Positions 1-5,077 of a stretch of 5,077 nt of DNA are shown piece by piece; the first letter of the stretch is position 1, and each line of letters starts with the position of its first letter. This stretch comes from an uncultured Clostridia bacterium (GTDB lineage: Bacteria > Bacillota > Clostridia > Oscillospirales > Ruminococcaceae). The stretch spans positions 1-5,077 of the forward strand of contig CAMVBT010000206.1 in NCBI GenBank assembly GCA_947165805.1, written 5' to 3'. A program made the position numbers and the translations under genes. The notes beneath the pieces were generated by a model. It did no database searches and was not told the DNA's origin. It was given only the letters and a program-made list of their open reading frames with translations.

Positions 1-1
1 G

Positions 2-34
2 AAAAATACCGTCTGCCACAAAAGTAACAGACGG
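2..34 (-). terminator. Second copy of the terminator hairpin
   Basis: This is identical to the hairpin at 102-134, shifted by exactly 100 bases. The arms are 28-34 and 9-15, followed on the minus strand by TATTTTTC. It would act as a back-up terminator for read-through from the HU gene. Confidence 0.6.
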
Positions 35-101
35 ATCGGGAGCGGCGGCTCGCCGTTGTCTGTAGTTAACACTTTAGATTTTTCTCCGGACAGCGAGGCA
101 G

Positions 102-134
102 AAAAATACCGTCTGCCACAAAAGTAACAGACGG
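102..134 (-). terminator. Rho-independent terminator downstream of the HU gene
   Basis: Read on the minus strand, a 7-bp perfect stem CCGTCTG/CAGACGG (arms 128-134 and 109-115, 12-base loop) is followed at once by TATTTTTC. This is the layout of an intrinsic terminator for transcription leaving the HU gene, whose stop codon is about 90 bases upstream. The second palindrome of the repeat unit (141-157) lies just before it and could fold first. Confidence 0.7.
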
Positions 135-224
135 ATCGGGAGCGGCGGCTCGCCGCTGTCTCTCCCGAACGCTTTAGATTTTTTGCTTCGCCCGAGAATA
201 ATCGCTCCCAAAGTGAATAATTGC

Positions 225-500
225 TTACTTTGCTACAGCGTCCTTCAAAGCCTGTCCTGCTTTGAATGCAGGAACATTCGTAGCCTTGATCTTTATCTTC
301 TTCTTGGTCTGAGGATTGACACCTGTTCTCGCAGCGCGCTCACGCGACTCGAATGTGCCAAAGCCTATGAGCTGCACCTTTTCGCCTTTTGCAAGCGTTT
401 CAGTGATAACCTCTGTCAAAGCGTCAAGTGCTTTGCCGGAGTCTTTCTTTGTAAGGTCTGTTTTTTCTGCGATAGCCGAAATGAGTTCTGCTTTTGTCAT
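225..500 (-). CDS. hup: HU-family DNA-binding protein
   Basis: A 91-residue nucleoid protein that binds and bends DNA as a dimer with little sequence preference. Family hallmarks seen: start [14 protein letters not shown], the dimer-core motif GFGTF at residues 46-50, the beta-arm with RTGVNPQT at 58-65 whose Asn-Pro (62-63) tips the DNA-intercalating loop, and the closing [14 protein letters not shown] at 76-89. Full length matches HU (about 90 residues). In the arm, Val61 stands where many HUs have Arg (GRNPQTG), and a Lys run replaces the following Gly. The ATG start is supported by GGGAG at 509-513, 8 bases upstream. The gene is monocistronic, with a strong promoter upstream and hairpin terminators downstream. 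It is probably a resident chromosomal gene flanking the mobile element. HU can assist site-specific recombination, but no link to the neighbouring recombinases is shown here. Confidence 0.95.
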   Translation of the reverse strand: MTKAELISAIAEKTDLTKKDSGKALDALTEVITETLAKGEKVQLIGFGTFESRERAARTGVNPQTKKKIKIKATNVPAFKAGQALKDAVAK

Positions 501-551
501 TTTTCATTCTCCCGAGTTGTAATAGCTCCACACATACGGTGGATTTTCTCT

Positions 552-580
552 ATTATAACCCATTTTTCGGTATTTGTCAA
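552..580 (-). promoter_or_regulatory. Consensus sigma-A promoter of the HU gene
   Basis: On the minus strand, a perfect -35 box TTGACA (575-580) and a perfect -10 box TATAAT (552-557) are separated by exactly 17 bases. AT-rich DNA (about 581-625) upstream may act as an UP element. Transcription would start near 545, giving a leader of about 45 bases. The quality of the match predicts strong constitutive expression, which suits HU. Confidence 0.9.
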
Positions 581-615
581 CACAATTTATGATAAAACTA
601 AAAAAGTTATTGTTT

Positions 616-658
616 TCAAAAGAAAGCCCCACCGAAGTAGTTTACGCCTCGGCAGGGC
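616..658 (-). terminator. Terminator of the recombinase operon
   Basis: On the minus strand, a 10-bp stem (arms 649-658 GCCCTGCCGA and 626-635 TCGGTGGGGC, with two G-T pairs) with a 13-base loop is followed by TTTCTTTT (618-625). It begins 20 bases after the stop codon of the last recombinase gene. It ends about 35 bases before the HU -35 box, so it separates the two transcription units. Confidence 0.75.
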
Positions 659-677
659 GAATAGAGGGGAGAGGGAA

Positions 678-2309
678 TTATTCAAGCACCTGCTCGGCTT
701 GGTAACCGCCGATGAAGGTGATCCTGATGGTGTGTTTGTCGATGACATCTATCCGCTCTATGAAGCGGCGGGTCAGACTATCATCATACTCGGTCAGACA
801 GAATTCTGTCTGGTCGATCTCGTCCAGTATTTCTTTAACGGAATCGGTGGTTATCGAGTGATTGGTGAGCTTTTCGCGTTCGGTTCTGATCTGTTCGTTT
901 ATTGCATCTATCTCATCGGAGAGCCGTTTGAACTCTCCGTCATATTTTGTATAATCGGTTTCTGCGAGGGATAATTCCAGCAATCTGCTTATCTCGTCGC
1001 TGCGTTCTGCGCATAGCTGCTCGAGCTGTGAGATTATCTGTCCGTCCGGGATCACGACCTCTTGGATCCCGGCTTTCAGCTCCTGTCGGACATCATCACC
1101 TATTGCACAGAAGTCGTTTATCGCGTCCACAATCGCTCTGTGGAGGCTTTCTTCGTGGAGGGTCGGGGAGTGTTGGCATACCTTTTTACCGTGTTCCAGA
1201 CGGCTCACACAGCGCCACACGATCTCCTTGTAACCCTTGGCTGTCCATGTCGTTCTGCGGTACGCCGCACCGCACTCCGCGCAGTACATTCTCTCCGTCA
1301 GCGCGTACTTGGCACTGTACTGCCCGTTATTGTTCGTTTCCTTGCCCGATGCCTTTTTCAAGCTGTTTCGGCGGGTTATCTCGATCTGTGCCTTGTTAAA
1401 GGTATCGCGGTCGATTATCGCCGCATGGTGGTCACTGACATAGTACATCGGAAGCTCTCCGGTGTTCTTTTTTGTTTTCTTGGATATGCAGTCAACGGTA
1501 AAGGTCTTTTGCAGGAGCGCATCTCCCGCATATTTCTCATTCTGAAGTATGCTTGATATAGTCGAGATCGACCACTTGACAGCTCCGCGGGCATTCGGTG
1601 TGTTCTGCTCTATAAGCTTGTCAGCTATATTCCGGTAGCTTGCTCCGTCCAGGAACATACTGAATATAAGTCTGACCGTTTCCGCTTGCTCGGGAACTAT
1701 CCGGGGATCGCCGTTCTCGTCCTTTTCGTAGCCGAATATCGCCGCCATGCTGAATTTCCCTTGCTCGAAGGAGCGGCGGATACCCCAGGATACGTTTTTG
1801 CTAATGCTCTCGGATTCCGCTTGCGCGAACCATGAGAATATCGTCAGCAGCATTTCATCTGACTGTTCAAGGGTATTGATGTTCTCTTTCTCGAAGATGA
1901 CCGCGATTCCAAGTGCTTTGAGTTCACGGACATACTGTAGACTTTCGACCGTGTTTCGTGCGAAGCGGCTCACGGATTTTGCAAGTATTATGTCAATGCT
2001 CCCTCGACGGCAGTATCTGATCATTTTGAGGAACTCCGGGCGTTTCTTCGCCTGAGTGCCGGTGATACCCTCGTCCGCGAAGATAGCTACCTTTTTCCAA
2101 TTTTCGTGACTGCTGATGTATTCGTCGTAGTACCGGCACTGCGTATCATAGCTGTTAGCCTGTTCTTCTTCAGCTGTAGATACTCGGCAGTAGGCGGCAA
2201 CACGCTTTATTCCGCTTTTCTTCTTTGCAGTTTCTGTCTGTGGCTTGGTGGGAATGACTGTTACCCGCATCTTGCCGTCGGATTCTATCGGTATGTTCGG
2301 TACTAACAT
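678..2309 (-). CDS. Large serine recombinase, third gene of the recombinase set
   Basis: A 543-residue site-specific recombinase that would cut and rejoin attachment-site DNA through a serine-DNA link. Domains in order: resolvase-type catalytic domain (about residues 35-180) with the nucleophile in YCRVST (Ser44) and catalytic arginines in KSVSRFARN (Arg115, Arg118); recombinase DNA-binding domain (about 190-310) containing FGYEKDENG and ILQNEKYAGD; zinc ribbon with Cys343, Cys346, Cys367 and Cys378; a charged helical, probably coiled-coil segment (about 425-485); and a conserved tail FIERIDVIDKHTIRITFIGG. Length and order are complete for the family. A GTG at 2318 overlaps the upstream stop codon, but AAGGAG (2320-2325) is only 1 base from it and 10 bases from the ATG at 2309, so the ATG is preferred. 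It is translated right after the middle gene, and a terminator follows. Partner choice (alone or with the first recombinase) is unknown. Confidence 0.93.
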   Translation of the reverse strand: MLVPNIPIESDGKMRVTVIPTKPQTETAKKKSGIKRVAAYCRVSTAEEEQANSYDTQCRYYDEYISSHENWKKVAIFADEGITGTQAKKRPEFLKMIRYCRRGSIDIILAKSVSRFARNTVESLQYVRELKALGIAVIFEKENINTLEQSDEMLLTIFSWFAQAESESISKNVSWGIRRSFEQGKFSMAAIFGYEKDENGDPRIVPEQAETVRLIFSMFLDGASYRNIADKLIEQNTPNARGAVKWSISTISSILQNEKYAGDALLQKTFTVDCISKKTKKNTGELPMYYVSDHHAAIIDRDTFNKAQIEITRRNSLKKASGKETNNNGQYSAKYALTERMYCAECGAAYRRTTWTAKGYKEIVWRCVSRLEHGKKVCQHSPTLHEESLHRAIVDAINDFCAIGDDVRQELKAGIQEVVIPDGQIISQLEQLCAERSDEISRLLELSLAETDYTKYDGEFKRLSDEIDAINEQIRTEREKLTNHSITTDSVKEILDEIDQTEFCLTEYDDSLTRRFIERIDVIDKHTIRITFIGGYQAEQVLE

Positions 2310-2314
2310 TTCTG

Positions 2315-3091
2315 TCACGCTCCTTGTATCGGGATCGTTTTGTCATTGACAAGCACGGCGCTGACCGTGCCGCCATCTATGACTATAAATTTAATGAGCT
2401 GCTTGGTCAGTTCCATATCAAATTCTTCGAGCCTATCGTGTTGGGTAAGAATATCGAGCAGAGAAGCGGTCTTGTCACGGTCATCGTATGTGAAGCAGTC
2501 GTAACGCATTGAGACCGCCCGAAGTATATCTGCCATAATCTTTTCCGCATCGGCGGTGGGATCGCTCATCTGCTCCTTTATCTGTTCCTCTGCCAGTGTA
2601 AGCTGTACGGAAGGCTTGTATTCCAAGCTTCCGGTCGGTGCCGCAAGCGTCGGCTCGGCTATCAGCATATTTACTGTCGTCATAGTCAGAGCCTTTATAT
2701 CGGACACGCTCAAACGTTTGCACTCGGTATTCTGGCCGTATTTTATTAGGCTTCGCAGGTACTTTGTCGTGTTATCTACCGGAAGTGCTGTTTTTCCTTT
2801 TTCGAATTTAATGGCATTTGCTCGGTCGAAGGTGTCCTGCTCTATGATCTGCGGATATGTGTCATCTCCGACATATCGCTTGTTTTCCAGTATCCGGCTG
2901 ACCATGTTCTTATTCCACAGAAGCTTGTACGTGTTGTAAGGGACAGTCATATCGGCTGCAATGCTTTTCAGAGACATTCCGTTCAGATACATCTCAAATA
3001 TCTGTCGAACAGCATCGGATTCGGCGGGTTCGGCAATGTACCTGCCACCGCGCATCATATATCCGAACGGAATGTTTCTGTTGTATTTCAT
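2315..3091 (-). CDS. Recombinase-like DNA-binding protein without catalytic domain
   Basis: 258 residues. The protein opens directly with IPFGYMMRGGRYIAEPAESD, the beginning of the recombinase DNA-binding domain (about 7-95), which continues through IFEMYLNGMS and ILENKRYVGD. These match the same segments of the two neighbours (IFDLYLKGY, LTNEKYIGD). The resolvase domain with its nucleophilic Ser and Arg cluster is absent, and only two Cys (124, 199) remain, so there is no four-Cys zinc ribbon. The C-terminal end (LTKQLIKFIVIDGGTVSAV) resembles the tails of both full-length recombinases. The frame is clean, the start ATG lies 5 bases after the upstream stop with AAAGG (3103-3107) 11 bases ahead, and the stop overlaps the next gene's alternative GTG. 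This looks like a maintained short gene, not a decayed fragment. A role as an accessory subunit or directionality/targeting factor is inference. Confidence 0.85.
   Translation of the reverse strand: MKYNRNIPFGYMMRGGRYIAEPAESDAVRQIFEMYLNGMSLKSIAADMTVPYNTYKLLWNKNMVSRILENKRYVGDDTYPQIIEQDTFDRANAIKFEKGKTALPVDNTTKYLRSLIKYGQNTECKRLSVSDIKALTMTTVNMLIAEPTLAAPTGSLEYKPSVQLTLAEEQIKEQMSDPTADAEKIMADILRAVSMRYDCFTYDDRDKTASLLDILTQHDRLEEFDMELTKQLIKFIVIDGGTVSAVLVNDKTIPIQGA
2320..2325 (-). promoter_or_regulatory. Ribosome binding site that decides the start of the third recombinase gene
   Basis: AAGGAG on the minus strand lies inside the last codons of the middle gene. The spacing is 1 base to GTG (2318) and 10 bases to ATG (2309), which favours the ATG. 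Confidence 0.7.
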
Positions 3092-3096
3092 GGCAC

Positions 3097-4614
3097 TTAC
3101 CGCCTTTCTACTGTTTCTGTGAACTCCACGCCGCCGATAAGTATGAACACTATCTCGTTCTCGGACAGGGCTGTTATCTTCTCGACCGTAAGTCCGAACA
3201 CGGCTTCATTGAATTCTGTCATGACTTCATGTTCGTTCAGTATATCCATAAGATCGGAGAGCTTGTCCAGCGTATTAACAATGCCGTCTGTGTCGCAAGC
3301 GGCGGTCATAAGCTCTTTCAGACGCATTATCTTAGCTTCGATCTCCTTTTTCTGTGCGTTGTATATGTCAGCGGAGAGGATCCCGTTGCTGTGCAGTCGG
3401 GTGATCTGATTCATCTTCTCACGTGCAGCTATAAGCTCCGTTCTCGCAGAGAGTATCTGCTGGTTCCCGCATTGCTTCTTTATTATCAAGTCCTCGAGCT
3501 GGCTGACAGCGGGGGAGATGATCTCCTTACTGAATCTTTTCAGCTTATTGAACATTCTTGTATATGCATTCTGTATAGCAGTCTCGGGGATAGGTTTTAT
3601 TGGGCAGTTTTCAGCTTTTTCATCATGAGCATTACACGCCCAATATATCTTATGGTTTATGACCTTTCTTTTGAATACACGATGACAATGGCTACATTCT
3701 ATCATTTTTGTAAATGCGTATTCAGTCGGTGGAGTGTATGGAGTTTCTTTCTTTTTAAGTAATTCCTGTACTGCATTAAAGGAGTCTATATCTATAATAG
3801 CCTCATGTGTCTGATGAACATAATACTGAGGTTTTTCGCCTTTGTTATATTTGAGCTTAAATGGTAGGGTATCTGTTGTATACCGTTTCTGATACAAGGT
3901 GTCGCCTATATATTTTTCATTGGTAAGCAGATGCCACAAGCGTCTTTTGTGCCATACCGCTCCTGTCTGCTTTTCAAGTATCTGTGATATAGCAAGGAAG
4001 CCATAACCTTTTAGGTATAGATCAAATATTTGTTTTACTATCTCCGCTTCCTGCTCGTCTATGACATAAGTACGGTCGATATATTTGTAGCCAAAGGGAG
4101 CGGTGCTGTTTATGTATCTGCCTTCCTGCATACGCTTCTGTATTCCCCAGCGCATATTCTTCGATATGGACAATGACTCGTTCTGCGCCACCATACCGAG
4201 CAGGGTTATGAGCGTTTCACCCTCAGTCTTGTTAGTCTCAATGTTGTTTTCCTCAAAGTAAACGGATATTCCGAGCTGTTTCAGTTCCCGAACCGCTTCG
4301 AGGCAGTCTTTTGTGTTTCGAGCGAATCTCGTTACGGATTTTACTATAACTCTGTCAAACTTATGTTTGCGGGCATCATTCATCATGCGGTTGAACTCGT
4401 CACGCTTTTCCGTGCAGGTTCCAGTGATGCCCTCGTCTGCGTAAATGTCTATAAGTATCGTGTCGTCGCTGTTCGCGGCGATGCTGTTGTAGTACCTGTA
4501 CTGCGCAGAGAAGGAGTGGAGCTGATCTTCGCTGTCACTTGATACTCGTATGTATGCCGCAAGCCTTGTGATGATCTTGACATCCGTGGCGGCTTGTATC
4601 TTTGTTACTACCAT
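3097..4614 (-). CDS. Large serine recombinase, first gene of the recombinase set
   Basis: A 505-residue site-specific DNA recombinase, probably an integrase/excisionase of the surrounding mobile element. Catalytic domain (about 15-160): YIRVSSD with Ser25 as the expected nucleophile, DEGITGT, and KSVTRFARN with Arg96 and Arg99. Recombinase domain about 172-285 (APFGYKYID, LTNEKYIGDTLYQKR). Zinc ribbon: Cys307, Cys310, Cys327, Cys337. A helical charged segment (about 385-435) is the likely coiled coil, and the tail VEKITALSENEIVFILIGG is shared with the third gene. A GTG at 4653 would add 13 residues (with a tempting CNKC) but has no ribosome site. AAAGGA (4623-4628) sits 8 bases before the ATG at 4614, so that start is chosen. 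The coding DNA for about residues 238-318 is clearly more AT-rich than the rest. Confidence 0.94.
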   Translation of the reverse strand: MVVTKIQAATDVKIITRLAAYIRVSSDSEDQLHSFSAQYRYYNSIAANSDDTILIDIYADEGITGTCTEKRDEFNRMMNDARKHKFDRVIVKSVTRFARNTKDCLEAVRELKQLGISVYFEENNIETNKTEGETLITLLGMVAQNESLSISKNMRWGIQKRMQEGRYINSTAPFGYKYIDRTYVIDEQEAEIVKQIFDLYLKGYGFLAISQILEKQTGAVWHKRRLWHLLTNEKYIGDTLYQKRYTTDTLPFKLKYNKGEKPQYYVHQTHEAIIDIDSFNAVQELLKKKETPYTPPTEYAFTKMIECSHCHRVFKRKVINHKIYWACNAHDEKAENCPIKPIPETAIQNAYTRMFNKLKRFSKEIISPAVSQLEDLIIKKQCGNQQILSARTELIAAREKMNQITRLHSNGILSADIYNAQKKEIEAKIMRLKELMTAACDTDGIVNTLDKLSDLMDILNEHEVMTEFNEAVFGLTVEKITALSENEIVFILIGGVEFTETVERR

Positions 4615-4622
4615 ACGATCAG

Positions 4623-4628
4623 TCCTTT
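4623..4628 (-). promoter_or_regulatory. Ribosome binding site of the first recombinase gene
   Basis: AAAGGA on the minus strand lies 8 bases before the ATG at 4614. It supports this start over the in-frame GTG at 4653. It lies in the 84-base gap after the small upstream gene, which otherwise shows no clear element. Confidence 0.75.
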
Positions 4629-4698
4629 CTTTTTCGCATTTATTACAGTACACAATACCACTTTTTCTGCCAAATTGGAATCACCAATGTGTATAGAT

Positions 4699-4863
4699 TT
4701 ATCTTCTCTTACCTGTGCATTTTGCCGTATAGCGCTGATAAAGCATTTTGGCGTGTTTTTCTGATATCCTGCCTTCTCGCAGAAGTTTATCAACATACTG
4801 CAAACAGATCATATTTACAAGTTCCGTTTTAACCTCGGCAAGTGTATAAATATCGGTTCTCAT
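4699..4863 (-). CDS. Small basic protein heading the recombinase operon
   Basis: 54 residues, starting MRTDIYTLAEVKTELVNMIC and ending TGKRR. Start: GGAG at 4871-4874 is 7 bases before the ATG at 4863; an in-frame ATG at 4869 is only 1 base from the GGAG and is less likely. The composition looks like a real protein: an amphipathic helix (about 8-30), a short turn (EGRIS, 30-34), a second helix (SEKHAKMLYQRYT) and a strongly basic tail. No signal peptide or membrane segment. I do not recognise the family. The helix-turn-helix-sized layout resembles short oligomerization or DNA-binding modules. It lies 84 bases upstream of the first recombinase on the same strand and probably shares its transcript. 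A regulator or recombination directionality factor is a guess from position, size and charge. Confidence 0.7.
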   Translation of the reverse strand: MRTDIYTLAEVKTELVNMICLQYVDKLLREGRISEKHAKMLYQRYTAKCTGKRR

Positions 4864-4890
4864 CTTCATACTCCGAAAATATATAGACCG

Positions 4891-4914
4891 CAGCCCTGCG
4901 AAATTACAGGGCTG
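4891..4914. promoter_or_regulatory. Perfect 8-bp inverted repeat in the operon leader
   Basis: CAGCCCTG (4891-4898) and CAGGGCTG (4907-4914) flank an 8-base loop. Pairing can extend outward to about 4885 and 4920 with one mismatch and one G-T pair. It lies 17 bases upstream of the small gene's GGAG, so it would be a hairpin near the 5' end of the operon transcript. On the minus strand a U-rich run (TCTATATATTTT) begins 5 bases after the stem, too far for a clean terminator. It could be an operator or a leader hairpin. Confidence 0.55.
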
Positions 4915-4921
4915 TGATCTG

Positions 4922-4960
4922 ATTATATATATCAGCGGAACAGCAATAACCGTTCCGCTG
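4922..4960 (-). promoter_or_regulatory. Possible operon promoter overlapping a perfect 9-bp inverted repeat
   Basis: On the minus strand TATAAT (4922-4927) is a perfect -10 box. No good -35 box is found: GTTATT at 4945-4950, 17 bases away, is poor. The spacer and weak -35 region are covered by a perfect inverted repeat CAGCGGAAC (4933-4941) / GTTCCGCTG (4952-4960) with a 10-base centre. A weak -35 combined with a palindrome in the spacer is the layout expected of a controlled promoter with an operator. Promoter status is inference; the inverted repeat is seen directly. Confidence 0.4.
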
Positions 4961-4989
4961 TATTGCCTGTAAGTTTTTCCGGCATATTT

Positions 4990-5077
4990 GTCCCCGACAC
5001 CCCTGCCAGCGCACCTTGCGGTGCTTCCGGGAATATATCGGGCTGCCGCCGGCGCGGCATCATGGGACTCTCACCCC
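4990..5077. other. Palindrome-rich GC block, candidate origin of transfer
   Basis: This segment at the window edge holds the hairpin GCACC-TTGC-GGTGC (5011-5024), then TTCCGGGAATA, TATCGGGCTG (5036-5045), then a second palindrome GCCGC-CGGC-GCGGC (5045-5058), then GGGACTCTCACCC. A small hairpin, a spacer of about 11 bases and a TATC...CTG motif followed by GC-rich DNA recall the layout of oriT sites cut by MOB-P relaxases, such as RP4 (hairpin, spacer, TATCCTG). No relaxase gene is in the window, so the call rests on pattern and on the neighbouring integration module. An alternative is a structured RNA; GGGTGAGAGTCCC on the minus strand also resembles a short group II intron stem. Confidence 0.35.

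Larger units (their letters stand above)
1..183. repeat. Two direct repeat units with exact 100-base period
   Basis: Bases 1-55 and 101-155 are identical. After one mismatch (56/156), 57-60 matches 157-160. An 11-base stretch then differs, and the units match again at 72-83 and 172-183 (CTTTAGATTTTT). Each unit carries two palindromes: CCGTCTG/CAGACGG, and AGCGGCG-GCT-CGCCGCT, which is perfect in the second copy (141-157) and has a G-T pair in the first. Bases 84-100 separate the units. The first unit begins at the window edge, so the array may continue outside. The location just downstream of a gene and the hairpin content suggest a dispersed intergenic repeat that doubles as a terminator. 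I do not recognise a named family. Confidence 0.9.

Noticed and set aside
1..183. CRISPR array
   Set aside because: There are only two units, each far longer than a CRISPR repeat, containing terminator hairpins and no regular spacers or cas genes.
183..974. 263-codon plus-strand frame
   Set aside because: It lies antisense to the HU gene, the HU promoter and the end of a recombinase gene. Its translation is Cys/Phe-rich without family motifs.
1062..1556. Plus-strand frames of 150-164 codons antisense to the third recombinase
   Set aside because: These are shadows of a clearly recognisable recombinase, with no ribosome sites or motifs.
4615..4653. GTG-started N-terminal extension of the first recombinase (13 residues with CNKC)
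   Set aside because: There is no ribosome binding site before the GTG, whereas AAAGGA is well placed for the ATG at 4614. The two Cys have no matching pair nearby.
4608..4796. 62-codon minus-strand frame overlapping the first recombinase start
   Set aside because: It overlaps the better-supported 54-residue gene in another frame, has no ribosome site at its ATG, and runs 7 bases into the recombinase gene.
4933..4980. Plus-strand terminator formed by the 9-bp palindrome and TTTTT at 4974-4978
   Set aside because: The T run begins 13 bases after the stem, too far for an intrinsic terminator, and no plus-strand gene precedes it.
4932..5077. Open minus-strand frame running in from the window edge (47 residues, ending LLLFR)
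   Set aside because: The segment is GC-rich and packed with palindromes, and a plus-strand frame is also open over the same bases. The residue content (Pro/Arg/Gly-rich) is not convincing, and its end lies inside a perfect inverted repeat. A partial gene cannot be fully excluded.

Overview
The window looks like DNA from a gut Firmicute, most likely of the Ruminococcus/Oscillospiraceae type. This is inferred from moderate GC (mid-40s percent), strong Shine-Dalgarno sites, a consensus sigma-A promoter and the style of the genes. The species cannot be fixed from the sequence. All supported genes lie on the minus strand, so transcription runs from high to low coordinates.

Right end (about 4870-5077): no convincing gene. 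It holds a GC-rich block of short palindromes (about 4990-5077) that resembles the origin of transfer of a conjugative or mobilizable element, followed (in minus-strand direction) by two perfect inverted repeats (4933-4960 and 4891-4914) around a possible promoter.

Middle (678-4863): a tight operon of four genes. It starts with a small basic 54-residue protein (4699-4863) that has its own ribosome binding site. Then come three recombinase genes: a complete large serine recombinase (3097-4614), a shortened recombinase-like protein without the catalytic domain (2315-3091), and a second complete large serine recombinase (678-2309). The three recombinase genes are separated by only 5 bases each. 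A hairpin terminator (616-658) closes the operon. This is the integration/excision module of an integrative element. Serine recombinase triplets are known from Tn1549-like integrative conjugative elements; assigning this locus to that group is inference.

Left end (1-580): a HU-family DNA-binding protein gene (225-500) with a near-perfect promoter (552-580), probably a chromosomal flank. It is followed by two copies of a sequence spaced exactly 100 bases apart (1-83 and 101-183), each carrying a terminator hairpin in the direction of the HU gene. The boundary between mobile element and chromosome probably lies between about 581 and 678. If so, the element sits directly upstream of the HU promoter, and its terminator insulates that gene.
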